Source: Fusarium oxysporum f. sp. lycopersici 4287 | Taxonomy: Eukaryota; Ascomycota; Sordariomycetes; Hypocreales; Nectriaceae | Direction: 5' to 3' | Assembly (NCBI RefSeq): GCF_000149955.1 | Contig: NC_031000.1 | Location: 1,895,178 to 1,959,177 of the forward strand | Length of the DNA: 64,000 nt | Shown here: piece after piece, positions 1 to 10,645 of the stretch | How the letters are laid out: every line of letters starts with the position of its first letter | How positions within the stretch are numbered: position 1 is the stretch's first letter | Notes under the pieces: model-generated | Told to the model about the DNA's origin: nothing | Databases searched by the model: none | The model's input: the letters and a program-made list of their open reading frames with translations, nothing else | Made by a program: the position numbers and the translations under genes

Positions 1-1495
1 GTAGTGGTGGCAGATCGCATCTCATACGCCGTTATGACATGGACTCTTCAGCTGATGCTTGCATCGCGCGCCTTACTCAACATGGACTCTTGCCTGCAAA
101 GTACACCAGAGCGAGAAAGCAGTAGCTGAGAGCAGATTTTACTACTCTTCCAATAATAGGTCAATAAAGCATAGCGTAACCACAAAGGCTCTAACATAGT
201 CAGCTTTAACATCAAGGGCGCCACATAGGCTATGCAGTACTCGGGAAAAGAAGCATCCCTAAGAGGCTAGTCAAGTGAATCGATGCCTTTTGCCTGGACC
301 GCAGGGCGATGGTCATGGCAAAGGCAAAAGTGGTCAAGGCCAAGAAAAAGGCCGAGCTCTTGGGAGCGATCAAGGACGCGAAGCTGAAGTCCAAGAAGCA
401 CATGGCCGGGGCTGCCGCTCAAGGTCTCTCACTGGCCATGTGTCTGAGGAGACTTAAGACGCTGGCTTTACATACCGCCAGGCAGCTTTTCATGGTGATA
501 GTGGCGCCGAAAATAGACTACGCCTCCGTTATCTAGTCACACGCACACGGTGAACGGGAATTATAGTACTCGGCAGATGGATGCATCAGCTCGGGCGCCT
601 TCCGGACTGTTGTGACGGCAGTGGCAGAAACGGAGACTAGCATGTATATGGTATGCACGCAGCATGCTTTTACCTCAATATCAAGACACTGCCCAAGACA
701 CATTCGCTAATAGCACTCATGGTGTCGAAGAGCCGCAGACATATGCCAACCTTGAATAGGTTCACGCCTATACACGAAGAGGTCGGGGTTGAGAGAATGG
801 AGATGATCCAGGCCTGCGCGGTACCACCGCGGTAGAGTCAGGTGTCGAGCCGTCGACGGTCTGTAAGGCGAAAAAAGATAGCGACAGGTCACAACAGCGG
901 TTAAAGATGCAAAGCAAAGAGCTAAACCCAGAGGCACGAGAGCAGAATGATTGCCACGATCGCTACCATATTAGGCTCAGTCCACTGAGACCAGTCTGGC
1001 GGCAGCGCACTGATGTCAGCAATAGAGACTACCCGACAGACCTGGCGGCCTACTTCGAACGTATCGATCGAGGCTTGCCTGGTAGGCACAGATAACCTTT
1101 ACACAATGGAGTCAATGAACGAGAAGCCGACATGCTGTTGCAGCTGTGAGCTGGAACGACGAGGATCGATAGTAATCTCAGCCAGATGGGCGGACAAAGA
1201 CGCTGGAACATTTCCTCTTTTGGCTTGCGAGATGGGAAACGGAAGTTCAACTCATGCAATAAGCAGGTCAAGGCATGACGGGACATCTCGAGGTGGAAAA
1301 GCAGCGTCGGCTGGTCCAAAATGGTTACCTAACCTAGAGGCCGTGCGAGCGGCAGTCAGATTTGCAATGGCGGCGGGAAGATTGAGTCAAGGAGCACGGA
1401 GAGGGGAAAGCATGATACACGAGACAATATCATCATACTTGAACACTAATAAGAACCAGCCTCATGTTGGCAGACCATGGTTCAGCTGCTGAAGT
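1..1495 (+). mobile_element. Tad1-type LINE, degenerate 3' half (RT end, RNase H, C-terminus)
   Basis: This is the 3' part of a non-LTR retrotransposon, broken by stops and frameshifts. Translated fragments follow the order of the LINE at 48.2-50.7 kb and of Tad1-clade polyproteins: an RT piece resembling the region before the fingers/palm (bases 5-160), a thumb-like piece with AAAQGLSLAMCLRRL and VVAPKIDYAS (about 309-533), a fragment around FRTVVTAVAETE (about 600), and the C-terminal signature GGKAASAGPKWLPNLEAVRA (about 1295-1355). The same C-terminal signature occurs on the minus strand near 55.3 kb. No intact frame remains. The copy enters from beyond the window edge. The 3' boundary, near 1495, is approximate. 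The family call is sure at LINE level; the clade rests on remembered family resemblance. Confidence 0.8.
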
Positions 1496-1742
1496 TAGAA
1501 TGCTAAATAATTGCAACATTAATTAAAGCTCGCATTGAAGCCGGTCTGTGGAAGAGAGCTCACAATCACATGGAGCTTCTCGGTGATCTCGACGGCACCC
1601 GGAACGTGTAAACAGTTTAGCGTAGCCAATTATCGGAGAATCGTTAACCCTGAAGTGATTCAACTTCTCATTTTATTCATTTAATCAATAGCCAGGCTGC
1701 CAAGGTAGGTAGAATGAAAATTGAGACAGCTACATGTTTATT

Positions 1743-2139
1743 TCAAACGTCCCATAGTCCTTCATTGGTGTGCTCCAGAACGTATTTAAAATGCTCCCAG
1801 TCGGCTTTCGACATATTATCAAGTTCTTCTCTGGTGGGGAAGATGATATCACCATCTTTTCCCAGAAACTTGCAGTCAGCCGAAATATTGGAATAAGTCA
1901 GCTGATCTCCGAATTGCGCGCAAGCACATGTAGCGCATTCGCTGCCTCGGGTATGTCAGCCATAATAGGGGTGATGAAGCTAAGGAGTGGACAGAACGGT
2001 ATAGGCTGGAAAACTCACTCGGGAATAGAATTGGAGATTGCTGATGACTGTCGCGTGATGCAGAAGCTCGGTTTGGTTCCATAATTACACGTGTTTCTTT
2101 ATCCTGGAGGCATAAGGCGGGAGTGTTTGCATTATTCAT
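1743..2139 (-). CDS. Small two-exon hypothetical protein (107 aa)
   Basis: Proposed from splicing. Exon 1 is 2139-2019 and exon 2 is 1945-1743, joined by a 73-bp intron with a GTGAGT donor, a CTGAC branch-like site and a CCGAG acceptor. The join makes 324 nt, exactly 108 codons with the stop. The product begins MNNANTPALCLQD, has a Cys-rich junction (ECATCACAQ) and ends in a coherent acidic/aromatic stretch containing REELDNMSKADWEHF. No family is recognised. Neither exon alone gives a good protein, and the acceptor is not the preferred CAG, so the model could be wrong. It may instead be the broken tail of a longer gene. It lies 250 bp downstream of the LINE remnant on the opposite strand. 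Confidence 0.4.
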
Positions 2140-3146
2140 GGTGATCTTAGAATGCTAATATAATATATATTGGCTGTTTTGCAGTTTTAAGATCGAGAAA
2201 CTTATAGTTCCAAGTCACCAGTACGATAAGCCTTCCCTATTGTTACTTGTTGGTATCTTTCGACAACGACTCTTACACCTTACGTGCTATTTCTGGCGAG
2301 CTGCACCTAGAAATACTAGCAAAAGATTCTCAGTATCTGACGTGCATTAATGCACAATGCATATGGCTTTACGATCGAATTGTGCATGCATAAGCGACGG
2401 ATCACGGTTATCATTATCCCTGCAAATCGAGAAACTTACCCTGCAATAATCTGCTCACAGGAACAAGTTCCATAGTAGCTCGATTTAATTTTGACAAGTG
2501 GTCCTCGCAAACCTTGTATGCCAAGACTTTGCTACTCTTAATCGAGTAGGGAAATCGTTGTCAATCGGTTACCCCGTCTTTCAATGCCTTTCGAAATTCG
2601 ATCTTCAATGCTTACGCCGCACAACGGGCTCGATTTCAAGATCGACGAAGATGGGGGTATCTCGCTTAGAAAGTTTTTGGCCCCTGCACCCCTGAGACCA
2701 TGGGTTGTACTCCGTACAGAGTAAGATAATGTTTGTTGGTTGTTGATTCGAGACTCCGAAGTCTCCGGCCACATTGAGGGTGTCCTACGGATACATTGCT
2801 TTCACTCTGTTGGTTGTAAGTCAGTACCACATGATTCTAAGTTAAATCTTACCCAGGTGATTCCGGAATTGAAAACCCTTGCTCCCGGTGACCCCTCTTT
2901 TCTCTGCCCTAATCCTGGTTCCACCTTGAGCGCTTTTGATTAGCCGCTCGAGCCGCTTGCGAGAACACGCTCTTATTTGTTAAAAAAGGTCATCGGCATT
3001 TGACAACAGGAGTACTCCGTACCGTGGGCAATTTCGTACCCTAGTCATCAACAAAACTCCCGCGTTATAGATAACAGCTTATCAGGCAATAGAGTAAAGG
3101 TGATCGGGTTATAACTTGAATTCTATTGCAAATATGTCATCACGGC
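2140..3146. other. Intergenic, about 1 kb, no supported gene
   Basis: Only short overlapping frames on both strands, none with recognisable composition or motif. The 2340-2410 part contains a repeated TGCATTAATGCA-like palindromic string. Nothing else stands out. Confidence 0.5.
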
Positions 3147-3962
3147 TCATCTATTCAAGCAGACTATGAATAGGCCATGGTTGTGTCGTAAATCCAGACC
3201 CTGCCTGACCTTTTCCGCTATTATTGCTCTTCTTGCAGCGACACTCAATGCTTTTGCTTTTGTTATACGCAACATGTTACAACACCCCTCTGTGACAACC
3301 AACACGCGGAGATTCTTCATCACATGGATGCAACCAACTAACTCCGGAGTAATCCTGCCCAGGGTGTCGCCATCGGCTCTGACCATCCCGATGATATCTG
3401 TCTCTTGTTGGTTCTGATCAATTACAAGGGTTCTGATACATTGCAGCTGTTGGACCAAGTCCATCGTCATCGATCCCAGTGACCCCTGGGGTATTGTGTA
3501 ATGGCCGAGTTTCTGGCGTAATGTGCTTGAAAACTGGCCAGCAATAAATGTATCTTGTTTCAAATTGCACCTTATCCATTTCGATCGTTGAGCCCCTGGT
3601 TGCGTTCTGTCATATAGCTGTATCTGGTTCACATAACGCCACAAAACTACTGATCGAGAGTCTGTACATATGGAATTGATACGTTCTACCTGCTGTTGTT
3701 GTGCATTAAAGACCTCAGGTTGGCGCGAGCGCTCGAAATAAACAAGCGCTTTGATCGGAATTCCAGCATCCCAATTATGAGACTCAGATTCGAGCAGAAC
3801 ATCTAAGGTCAAAGCGCGACGCGGCAGACTCAAGTTCCAAATCAGGCGCCTAAGCTCGGATGGTAAGTTGCTGAATCCTGCCATGATGTGCATACCTACT
3901 CGGCATGATTTCCCCTGCTTATACAGGAATTTTATCTGGAGACACGGCGGCCCAGGCGCCAT
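3147..3962 (-). CDS. 2EXR-domain (F-box-like) protein
   Basis: A single open frame of 271 codons. Near the N-terminus it carries FSNLPSELRRLIWNLSLPRR, the signature of the fungal 2EXR family (leucine-proline-x-glutamate-leucine-arginine followed by an IW helix). The rest is poorly conserved and ends in a basic stretch. The upstream methionine at 3962 gives an N-terminus that does not fit the family; the Met at 3893 (MHIMAGF) or 3884 is the more likely start because the domain follows at once. The family is large and lineage-specific in Pezizomycotina and has no established biochemical role. The neighbours are other small nuclear-type proteins on the opposite strand. No frameshift or stop is seen, so the gene looks intact. 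Confidence 0.75.
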   Translation of the reverse strand: MAPGPPCLQIKFLYKQGKSCRVGMHIMAGFSNLPSELRRLIWNLSLPRRALTLDVLLESESHNWDAGIPIKALVYFERSRQPEVFNAQQQQVERINSICTDSRSVVLWRYVNQIQLYDRTQPGAQRSKWIRCNLKQDTFIAGQFSSTLRQKLGHYTIPQGSLGSMTMDLVQQLQCIRTLVIDQNQQETDIIGMVRADGDTLGRITPELVGCIHVMKNLRVLVVTEGCCNMLRITKAKALSVAARRAIIAEKVRQGLDLRHNHGLFIVCLNR

Positions 3963-4229
3963 TGAGAACCTTCTGCAGATCCAGAGCGCGCTTAGGCGCC
4001 AGAATTGGATACTACTGCCCAGAGAATGAACGTCTGCATCAAGATCGAGCAGTGTTGGTTCTATCAGTGCTTGGGCTCTACACTAATCAAAGAGAGTAGT
4101 CGCATCAGAGCTGCGTCTTTCCAAACATAATATTGAGACATGCTGAATACTTTCCCGTGACCAACATCCATGCTACTGCACTCATCGACAGTGTCTGTTT
4201 CCCCTTGATCTGAGCTTGCTCTTACAACA

Positions 4230-4982
4230 ATGGCAGAAGCAAATAGAGAAATGAACTATTCTGAGGCAGCCGACGCCGATTACCGGCTATTTCCAGAGTG
4301 TGACGCACGCATTGGGCTCGACTGGGACACCTCCGGTCTCCAACTTGGCCAAACTGGCGTTGAGCACATTCCATGGATCCCCTTTGATGATCATCTACAA
4401 CTCATCGCAGACTGGGAGGCCCAAACCCTGACAGAATATGCCATTCTCAACAGTACGGGGCCTCTTCTTGCAGATCTTGCGGCGCCTGGACTCGATGCGT
4501 TTACCATCATTCAATCACTTGATCAGCAATTGTCCAACGGCCCTTCATCATCTGGAGCTGAGAAAATCATACCGAGTCTGGGTAGCACGTCCTCGCCTTT
4601 CATGAACGATAGCAGGGTCCCGTTGACACTTTCCATGTCTCGGAACAGTCAGCATGACCTTTCACATACCAAGAGAGTGAAAACGTTGGATGAATTGCCG
4701 AATGAGCTCAAATTTCTCATTAGCCGCAGAATGGAGCGCCAACCTTGGGACATGATTCACATGGACTACAACTTAATATTTGGGGATGCGACTAAGAAGG
4801 CGTTGGAAATGCGTTTTTCGAGGCTTCGATCAAACAACCCGAATGTCCGAAGACTCTTTCAGAACGAGAAGTCTTTTATGCCAATCAAATTCTACTCGGA
4901 TCACGGAAATCTTGAAACAGCGAGTGTGGACTCGGGCAGTGCCATTTCTGGCGTCAAAGATTACTACAATCAGAGCTCTTAG
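4230..4982 (+). CDS. Hypothetical protein with a C-terminal Myb/SANT-like segment
   Basis: An uninterrupted frame of 250 codons. The first two thirds are acidic and low in structure, with a polar serine-rich linker (about residues 105-150). Residues about 155-210 form a compact helical segment, LDELPNELKFLISRRMERQ, then a W..I..DYN..FG pattern and KKALEMRFSRLRSNNP. This resembles fungal Myb/SANT-like DNA-binding helices, in which a tryptophan starts each helix and MRFSRLR-type basic residues lie in the recognition helix. The assignment is by pattern only. The ATG at 4230 lies about 80 bp after pyrimidine-rich sequence typical of fungal 5' leaders. It is divergently placed from the 2EXR gene. 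Confidence 0.6.
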   Translation: MAEANREMNYSEAADADYRLFPECDARIGLDWDTSGLQLGQTGVEHIPWIPFDDHLQLIADWEAQTLTEYAILNSTGPLLADLAAPGLDAFTIIQSLDQQLSNGPSSSGAEKIIPSLGSTSSPFMNDSRVPLTLSMSRNSQHDLSHTKRVKTLDELPNELKFLISRRMERQPWDMIHMDYNLIFGDATKKALEMRFSRLRSNNPNVRRLFQNEKSFMPIKFYSDHGNLETASVDSGSAISGVKDYYNQSS

Positions 4983-5825
4983 GGATAGCAATACTTATGT
5001 TTTATGTTCAAGTATGGAGAAATTGTGGCTGAGCAAAGTTCTGCAAGCTCTTGTGATTGTATCACTCACATTAACCCGCCATCTAACAGGCCAATTCGGC
5101 ATTCTTGAGTAGCTAAGGTGGACTTTCTCCAGGTGTCACATTTCATGACTCCCTTCGTCCGATAAACAATCAACGTACCTCGTATAACATACGTACTGGC
5201 AAGATGTTGGCCTCCTGCAGTTGGCTGTTATGAATCACCAACACCTTCAGGATGACAATCCTTGCAGGATCCGAAACCTGGAACTTCATATGATCCAGAG
5301 TCGAGGGGTTGGGGAAGAACAAAGTTTCTCAACACCGTTACCATTAGTGGGCCGCCACCTACTTAACCCAATGATGAAAAAGTCCACTCCACCATAACCA
5401 CTCCACTGGGACCGGACGATGTCCCGGGGCCAGTGCGTTGTCTGGGAGAGGTAATGAGGGTTACGCTATCGTATCGGTGATCGTCTCTTGAACACTTTTG
5501 GTTTTCGTCATAGTTGCCCTGTCATGTAATATGCGTGGTTCCCATTACAGATAATGGAGAGAAAACGGAGAATTGCTGTAATGTCATGCCTGACAACATC
5601 AGCAAAAGACTAGGGTTATTTGAGCGGTTGATCCGCAAGCCCCTTGAGGTCTGCGCTTGCCATGTCTCATCGATAACACGATATCTGCCCCCCCCTCCCT
5701 CCGGTCCCGACGGATTATTCTTCCAGATTTCTGTGTGAAGGGCTCTGTGTTTATGCGCTATCCTTAAGCATCTACCTGTTAAAATTTGTGTATCTGTCGC
5801 GTCGGGCGCCGAGCTCTTCTGAAGC
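4983..5825. other. Intergenic, no supported gene
   Basis: Several short frames, none convincing. A pyrimidine-rich stretch at 5690-5705 lies upstream of the next gene. It is probably the 3' region of the Myb-like gene plus the promoter of the Zn2Cys6 gene. Confidence 0.4.
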
Positions 5826-6737
5826 ATGGACAGGCAGAACGAATGCGCTGTCTTGTCTGAGACAGAGCATGAAAGGGTATGTACCCCCTATATGGATTAT
5901 CATCGTGACATGAGCATCATCTTCTTACACGCTTGTAGGTTGCGATCTACCCTCAGATGGTAACGGTTCCCATTGATCCGATGTTGATGTTGCCAGTTCA
6001 ACCGCGACTGATAGAGCAAACTGATCCAGTTTCTCCATCGCAGCCGCCTGTGACTAGTGAACTGTCAACAGTCCCTTACCCATCGGCGATGATACCAGGT
6101 GGCACCAATGCTATCTCAAGCAACTGGGACCCCATCATACAGGTCCAGCCTTACCAAACTTACCTGAACGCTCTCATATTCGAGAACAATACGAGACATC
6201 GCGCAACCATCGCCTGTACTGAATGCCGCAAGCGGAAGGTTAGCAAAACAGCTTTCCCTGGGGATCTTGTCTAGATTTTAATCAATAAACAGGTCCGATG
6301 TCAAACATCAATGTTCGGTCTTCATGGAAAATGCCGGAGATGCTGGGAAAGACACAAAGACTGCATCTTTACCCCGCCTGGCGACTACTACCCAAGCTTC
6401 CTTTCGCTTCCAGTCCCGCTGCCTACTCTTTCTCAACTTCCAATGGCAGGTAAACCGCCCTTCGTTATTGAGAGCTTCCCTCCACAATGTGCACAGACTC
6501 CTCCAGGTCTTGGATTGATGTTACCGCGCGGTACCAAGTAAGTAATGTCTCTCTCATCGAGCCCCATTCAACTGACATGATTGGAGCCGCACAATAAGCA
6601 ACGAGCCTAGTCGTGAAAATCAGTCAACAAAACGACAAAGAGTAAGTGGAGGAACCAGAAGGCGAGGGGATGTTTCAACAAGGTCTGAGACGGTTGATAA
6701 GAATTCAATCATGAGAGTAGAAAATCTACTTCGTTGA
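5826..6737 (+). CDS. Compact Zn2Cys6 binuclear-cluster protein (244 aa, four exons)
   Basis: Exons are 5826-5876, 5939-6238, 6293-6537 and 6599-6737, with introns of 62, 54 and 61 bp, all GT...AG. They sum to 735 nt, 245 codons. The second intron splits the zinc cluster: exon 2 ends in TIACTECRKRK and exon 3 begins VRCQTSMFG, followed by GKCRRCWERHKDC. The join restores six cysteines in the CX2CX6CX8CX2CX6C-like fungal layout. The product should be a nuclear DNA-binding protein. It has only about 75 residues after the cluster, proline-rich and then basic, with no Fungal_trans middle-homology region, so it is far shorter than usual family members. An N-terminal proline/glutamine-rich arm of about 100 residues precedes the cluster. 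Confidence 0.8.
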
Positions 6738-7627
6738 GATTCATTGCAGTTTTGAAAGTCGTTCTCTAAAACCACATGGGATAGATACTTTGCTGTTACT
6801 CAGGATAGGCTAGCCCATGTTAATGAAATTTCACTTGGTTTCGTAATTGGATGTCTTTGAGATCTAATCGAAGGCGCTTGAACGGCGCTAGAACATATGA
6901 TCTCCCTGTAAGCGGCCCACTGATAACCCGCGGTTAAGACAGACAGATCAGTTATCTTATCTCATCTCATCTTATCTTATCTTCACAGCAGAACCAGTTT
7001 ACTCCATAGACCAAAGGGAAGGGACAATCCGTACGAGACTTCGGTATCTGAGTCCGTGTCGAGACCCATAAAAATAACGCCCCTCATTGCCCCAATTGCT
7101 CTGTAACAGCCACCAATTCAATTGAGTTTCGCTCGGCGTTTTGAACCAGGCACTAAACTTGGCCACGGGCGAGCCAACAACCAGCAGAAAGGTTGACCAG
7201 TGCTGACCCCGGACTTGTATGTGAAGACGTGTCCAGTTTTCTGTCTGCCGAAAAGTGCCTGCGGCCCAGGTGATCTTGAAAGTACCGATCAATACACGTT
7301 TTGCGGCTGAATTCAAGTTACCAACGCGATTTCCTTGGTAAGAACTGCTTCAGTATCAATTGGTTACCCATTGTTCCTCCCGTCAAGGCAAGATCACGAT
7401 CCTTTCATTGCATGATGTGATCTCGATCTCATCTTGTGCTGCTGTCGGAAAAAAACTTAAACCGAGGTTCAAGACATCTATCACCAAGAGTTGCATTTAC
7501 AACTAATAAGATGGCTCAAGTATAACATTCTGCCGTGTAACAGTAGGCAAGACATCTCTTTTGTCTTTTAAAAATGCAGTTAACTAAGTATTTTTTAAAG
7601 CTAGTATAGATTGAGAAATACAAGAAC
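6738..7627. other. Intergenic with one doubtful minus-strand frame
   Basis: Contains the TTATC/TCATC microsatellite at 6952-6983 and an open frame at 6999-7316 on the minus strand (105 codons, tryptophan-rich, no family recognised). The frame has no supporting start context and is not called as a gene. Confidence 0.4.
6952..6983. repeat. Pentanucleotide microsatellite (TTATC/TCATC)
   Basis: About six imperfect copies of a TTATC or TCATC unit in tandem. Too short to assign a role. Confidence 0.8.
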
Positions 7628-8170
7628 TCAGTCCTCTATCCACCACTCAACCTTCCCTCGGCCAAGTGCGAGGGATCCAAACACCTCCCGGAATACTTTC
7701 TGGCTAACATCAATATCATTAATCCCACAAGCCTGACATTTATCCTGTACTACTGCCTTAACTTCACGCCCACCCACTTTAATAATAACACCTTTCCCAC
7801 AAAAGGGATTGTTATTACTTAGCTCTCCCATTAAGAGGTGAGACAAGGCGACAACGGTTGCAGTTTCATCCTGGCCACTATAATCCTTTCCACAGGCACC
7901 TAACCCAAGTTCAAAGAAGGTTAAGTCTCCATAGCGATGGTCTGAGCTCCTGGGCGCGCCCTCCTCGTCCTCAGTAAATGTACCCTCCGTTGCGCTTGGA
8001 ATGGCAGGACCATGCTGAGTATTCGATGAAGGCTCTAAAGTCCATGTTTTCAATGCAGCAGAGCTTGTATCTAGGGGAGTCTGGTTTTGACAACATAGTT
8101 TTGTGCAGTCTTGTTTTGTGTTTATAATAAGAAATGCAGTAATAGAATATAATAAAAGAATAAAATGCAT
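7628..8170 (-). CDS. Secreted double-psi beta-barrel (RlpA/barwin/expansin-like) protein
   Basis: A single-exon frame of 180 codons. Residues 1-20 form a hydrophobic signal peptide (MHFILLLYSITAFLI). A Ser/Thr/Pro-rich linker to about residue 80 precedes a double-psi beta-barrel domain. Its marks are GDLTFFELGLGACGKDY, the NPFCGKGVIIKV strand, AVVQDKCQACG and the DIDVSQKVF segment ending in a GKVEWW strand. This is the layout of small fungal DPBB_1 proteins related to expansin and barwin, which act outside the cell, often at walls. The acidic Asp of DKCxxC-DID is present. The gene sits at the edge of a very AT-rich block and immediately upstream of a pogo-type MITE, so its promoter may have been altered by that insertion. 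Confidence 0.82.
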   Translation of the reverse strand: MHFILLLYSITAFLIINTKQDCTKLCCQNQTPLDTSSAALKTWTLEPSSNTQHGPAIPSATEGTFTEDEEGAPRSSDHRYGDLTFFELGLGACGKDYSGQDETATVVALSHLLMGELSNNNPFCGKGVIIKVGGREVKAVVQDKCQACGINDIDVSQKVFREVFGSLALGRGKVEWWIED

Positions 8171-8206
8171 ATTGTAATTTTTAAATTAATTATTTAAATT
8201 TATATA

Positions 8207-8643
8207 ACGTAATTGATAAGCGATCCGACCGGACAAGTGATCCGACCAGCTTAACTTACACCTTAAAAGCTGTTTTTTAAAAGCTTATATAAAATTTAAA
8301 CTAGGGCTAAAATAGCTAAAATTTTAAGAACTTATATTTTACTTTATAAGAAAGCTATATTATTAATAAAATAAGTCTAGCTAATTTGTGATATAAATTA
8401 TATATAAAAAAGCTTATTAATACTCTTTACACTGTATAAATAAGCTTTAGTACATAAAATAAAATAGTTAAAAATCTAAAACAATTATTTTTATATATAA
8501 ATAGCTATAAAATATATAAAACAAATATTTTTGGATTTTTAGCTATTTTATTTAATGTAGCTAGATATTATAGGGTAGGCTATTTTAGCTGTACAGTGCG
8601 CTGATCGGATCACTTGTCTGGTCGGATCGCTTATCAACTACGT
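8207..8643. mobile_element. Pogo-type MITE with double-box TIRs
   Basis: A 437-bp AT-rich segment with no coding capacity, bounded by inverted repeats of about 42 bp. The left end reads ACGTAATTGATAAGCG and then two copies of a GATCCGACC box separated by GGACAAGT. The right end is its inverse with four or five mismatches. TA lies on both sides (8205-8206 and 8644-8645), as expected for pogo/Tc1-type insertion. The end sequence and box spacing match those of the two autonomous pogo elements at 13987 and 20365, but the box sequence differs, so it probably needed a different transposase. Confidence 0.85.
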
Positions 8644-8764
8644 TATATACATATTATATATTATAATTATATTAAATATGAAACATAAGATTTAGCTTGT
8701 TTTATATATAGAATTATATTATTTTTTAATTTAATAATTAAGCTATAAATATTATATTTTTATA

Positions 8765-9172
8765 TTATTCCCTCTTTTTAGATCTAAGTTGGTATTTCTG
8801 GCTCTGGACTTCTGTTTTAGTATGTCCTTTTGCAGGCCGTGATTTGCTAAGTTCTCTATGCTGATTTAAGCTCTCAGCCACAGGTGCGAGCCGTGGTTTG
8901 CAGTTTTCCTTTGCCTTTGGCTTATTGGTATGGCTCTCATAGCGGCGTTGAATCGAATTTCTCACAATGTCTGGATCGAACATATACTGCTCTTTAAACT
9001 GCTCCCTGAGGTCAGTTTTCCAGCAATAAGCAAGATCTCTAAGGTACCAGTTATAATCTTGTCGATAAGATTCTGCGAAACTTGGGTCTTGTTTCTGCAA
9101 GGGTAGTTTACGCCAGTACCCGTTCTGAGCAGAGAACTTTAATAAACTCTGCCAGTTACAATATTTAGGCAT
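8765..9172 (-). CDS. Small basic hypothetical protein (135 aa)
   Basis: An open frame with clearly higher GC than the AT-rich DNA around it, which argues that it is or recently was coding. No family is recognised. Residues 1-70 are aromatic and mixed in charge (KYCNWQSLLKF, DYNWYLRDLAYCW). The last 55 are strongly basic and disordered-looking, ending YQLRSKKRE. No signal peptide is seen, so a nuclear or nucleic-acid-binding location is possible but unproved. It lies between the MITE and the thaumatin-like gene and is transcribed away from the latter. The start at MPKYCNW is the first Met after AT-rich sequence. Confidence 0.5.
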   Translation of the reverse strand: MPKYCNWQSLLKFSAQNGYWRKLPLQKQDPSFAESYRQDYNWYLRDLAYCWKTDLREQFKEQYMFDPDIVRNSIQRRYESHTNKPKAKENCKPRLAPVAESLNQHRELSKSRPAKGHTKTEVQSQKYQLRSKKRE

Positions 9173-9372
9173 TAATGATTTATTAATATAAAGGAAGGAA
9201 ACACTTCCCCTTTAATATATATATATATAAAATATATTTACGTATTATAAATATAACTTTTAAATTTTATATTAATAGTAAGTATATTTATAGGAATTAA
9301 GTATATAAATAATAAATAAATTAAAATAATAATGAATACATATCTTATTTCTTAAATTATATTATAATTATT

Positions 9373-10127
9373 ATGCCAGTGAATACAGTTACTTTTACAT
9401 TAAAGAATCAATGCAGCAGTGAAGTTATTTGGCCTGCTATCCAAGGCAGCCTAGAAGTTAATGGAAATACAATAAACGACCCGATTCCCGCTGGCTTGGC
9501 TTTGAACCCTTTCAAATCATTTACAACTGCACCGTTTCCAGTTCCCTGGTCAGGCAGAATTTGGGCTCGTCAACACTGTAAGGGCGATGGAACTAACTGT
9601 CGTGTGGGCGATTGCGGGGCTTCTAGCTGTTGGGGCAAGTCAACCAAGGCTGTTACTCTGTTTGAAGTTACTGCAGAGCCCGAGAAACTATGGTATAATT
9701 TAAGTCTCGGTAAGTAGGAGTTCTCAAGAAGACATGCCTTCAAGTTCTTACAATAATCAGTCGACGGTTATACTACGGGCATATCTGTAGTTCCGGACAA
9801 GAAGGGATGTAAAACCCTGACTTGTGATGTGCCCCCCTTCTTAGGAGGCCATGATCCCTCTAACACGCTATGCCCTGCAACCAACCTCAAGCTGTCAAAC
9901 CCTGAACAACCCTTCAAGAGCCTGGACCAAGTGGATGGCTGTCTTTCGGACTGCTCTCTCTATGGTACAGATGAATATTGTTGCCAGAACGCGTGGAATG
10001 ATCCGAATAAGTGTCCAGCCAGCAGTGCATGGTTCAAAGAGGCATGTCCTGATGCATATAGCTACCCTTATGATGATACAGCGGTGAATACCTGTGAACT
10101 GACCGATATTACGATTGTGTTTAGCTG
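9373..10127 (+). CDS. Thaumatin-like protein, 3' end in assembly gap
   Basis: Exon 1 is 9373-9709 and exon 2 starts at 9761, with a 51-bp GT...AG intron. The join restores YNLSLVDGYTTGISVVP, a hallmark of the thaumatin fold. Other family marks are FTLKNQC near the start, SGRIWARQHC, the GDCG..SCWG loop, VDGCLSDC, EYCCQNAW, CPASSAWFKEACPDAYSYPYDD, and a closing ITIVFSC strand directly before the N-run. Family members are usually secreted and bind or cleave beta-glucans, and some act in defence or infection. Here the frame opens directly on the first beta strand with no signal peptide, and the DNA upstream is AT-rich without a candidate signal exon. The stop codon is presumably inside the gap. 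Confidence 0.85.
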
Positions 10128-10227
10128 NNNNNNNNNNNNNNNNNNNNNNNNNNNNNNNNNNNNNNNNNNNNNNNNNNNNNNNNNNNNNNNNNNNNNNNNN
10201 NNNNNNNNNNNNNNNNNNNNNNNNNNN
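10128..10227. other. Assembly gap (100 N)
   Basis: A run of exactly 100 N, the usual placeholder for a scaffold gap of unknown size. It hides the end of the thaumatin-like gene. Confidence 0.99.
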
Positions 10228-10645
10228 AGAGAATGGACCCCTGTTTTGCTCAAGAGACCTTGACAGGGAGAGTTTGGAATACGGGGGGTACATGTGTATA
10301 AAACACAGAAGAGATTAGCAACGTAGTGACAATGTGGGAAGTTAGTATTATCTTAGCTGTATTACACGAATACAGATTATTACTTGCAGCTGTTATATTA
10401 CTTATCCGCTCTACTGAAACACTCACAGTTAGGATGGGAAATTGTAATCATAACCTTGAGGTCTACAACTGATACATGACCTGACAATATTATTACATTG
10501 GGTTTACAAGGTTTACTATGCGGCCCTCTGACTACATGAACCCTGGTACTTGAGAAACCATCTGATGGCCAATTCCACATATATATGTAATAACAACTAT
10601 TATATTCTGACGCTATTAAGTCTGTCACGGCATCTTCTCAGATGC

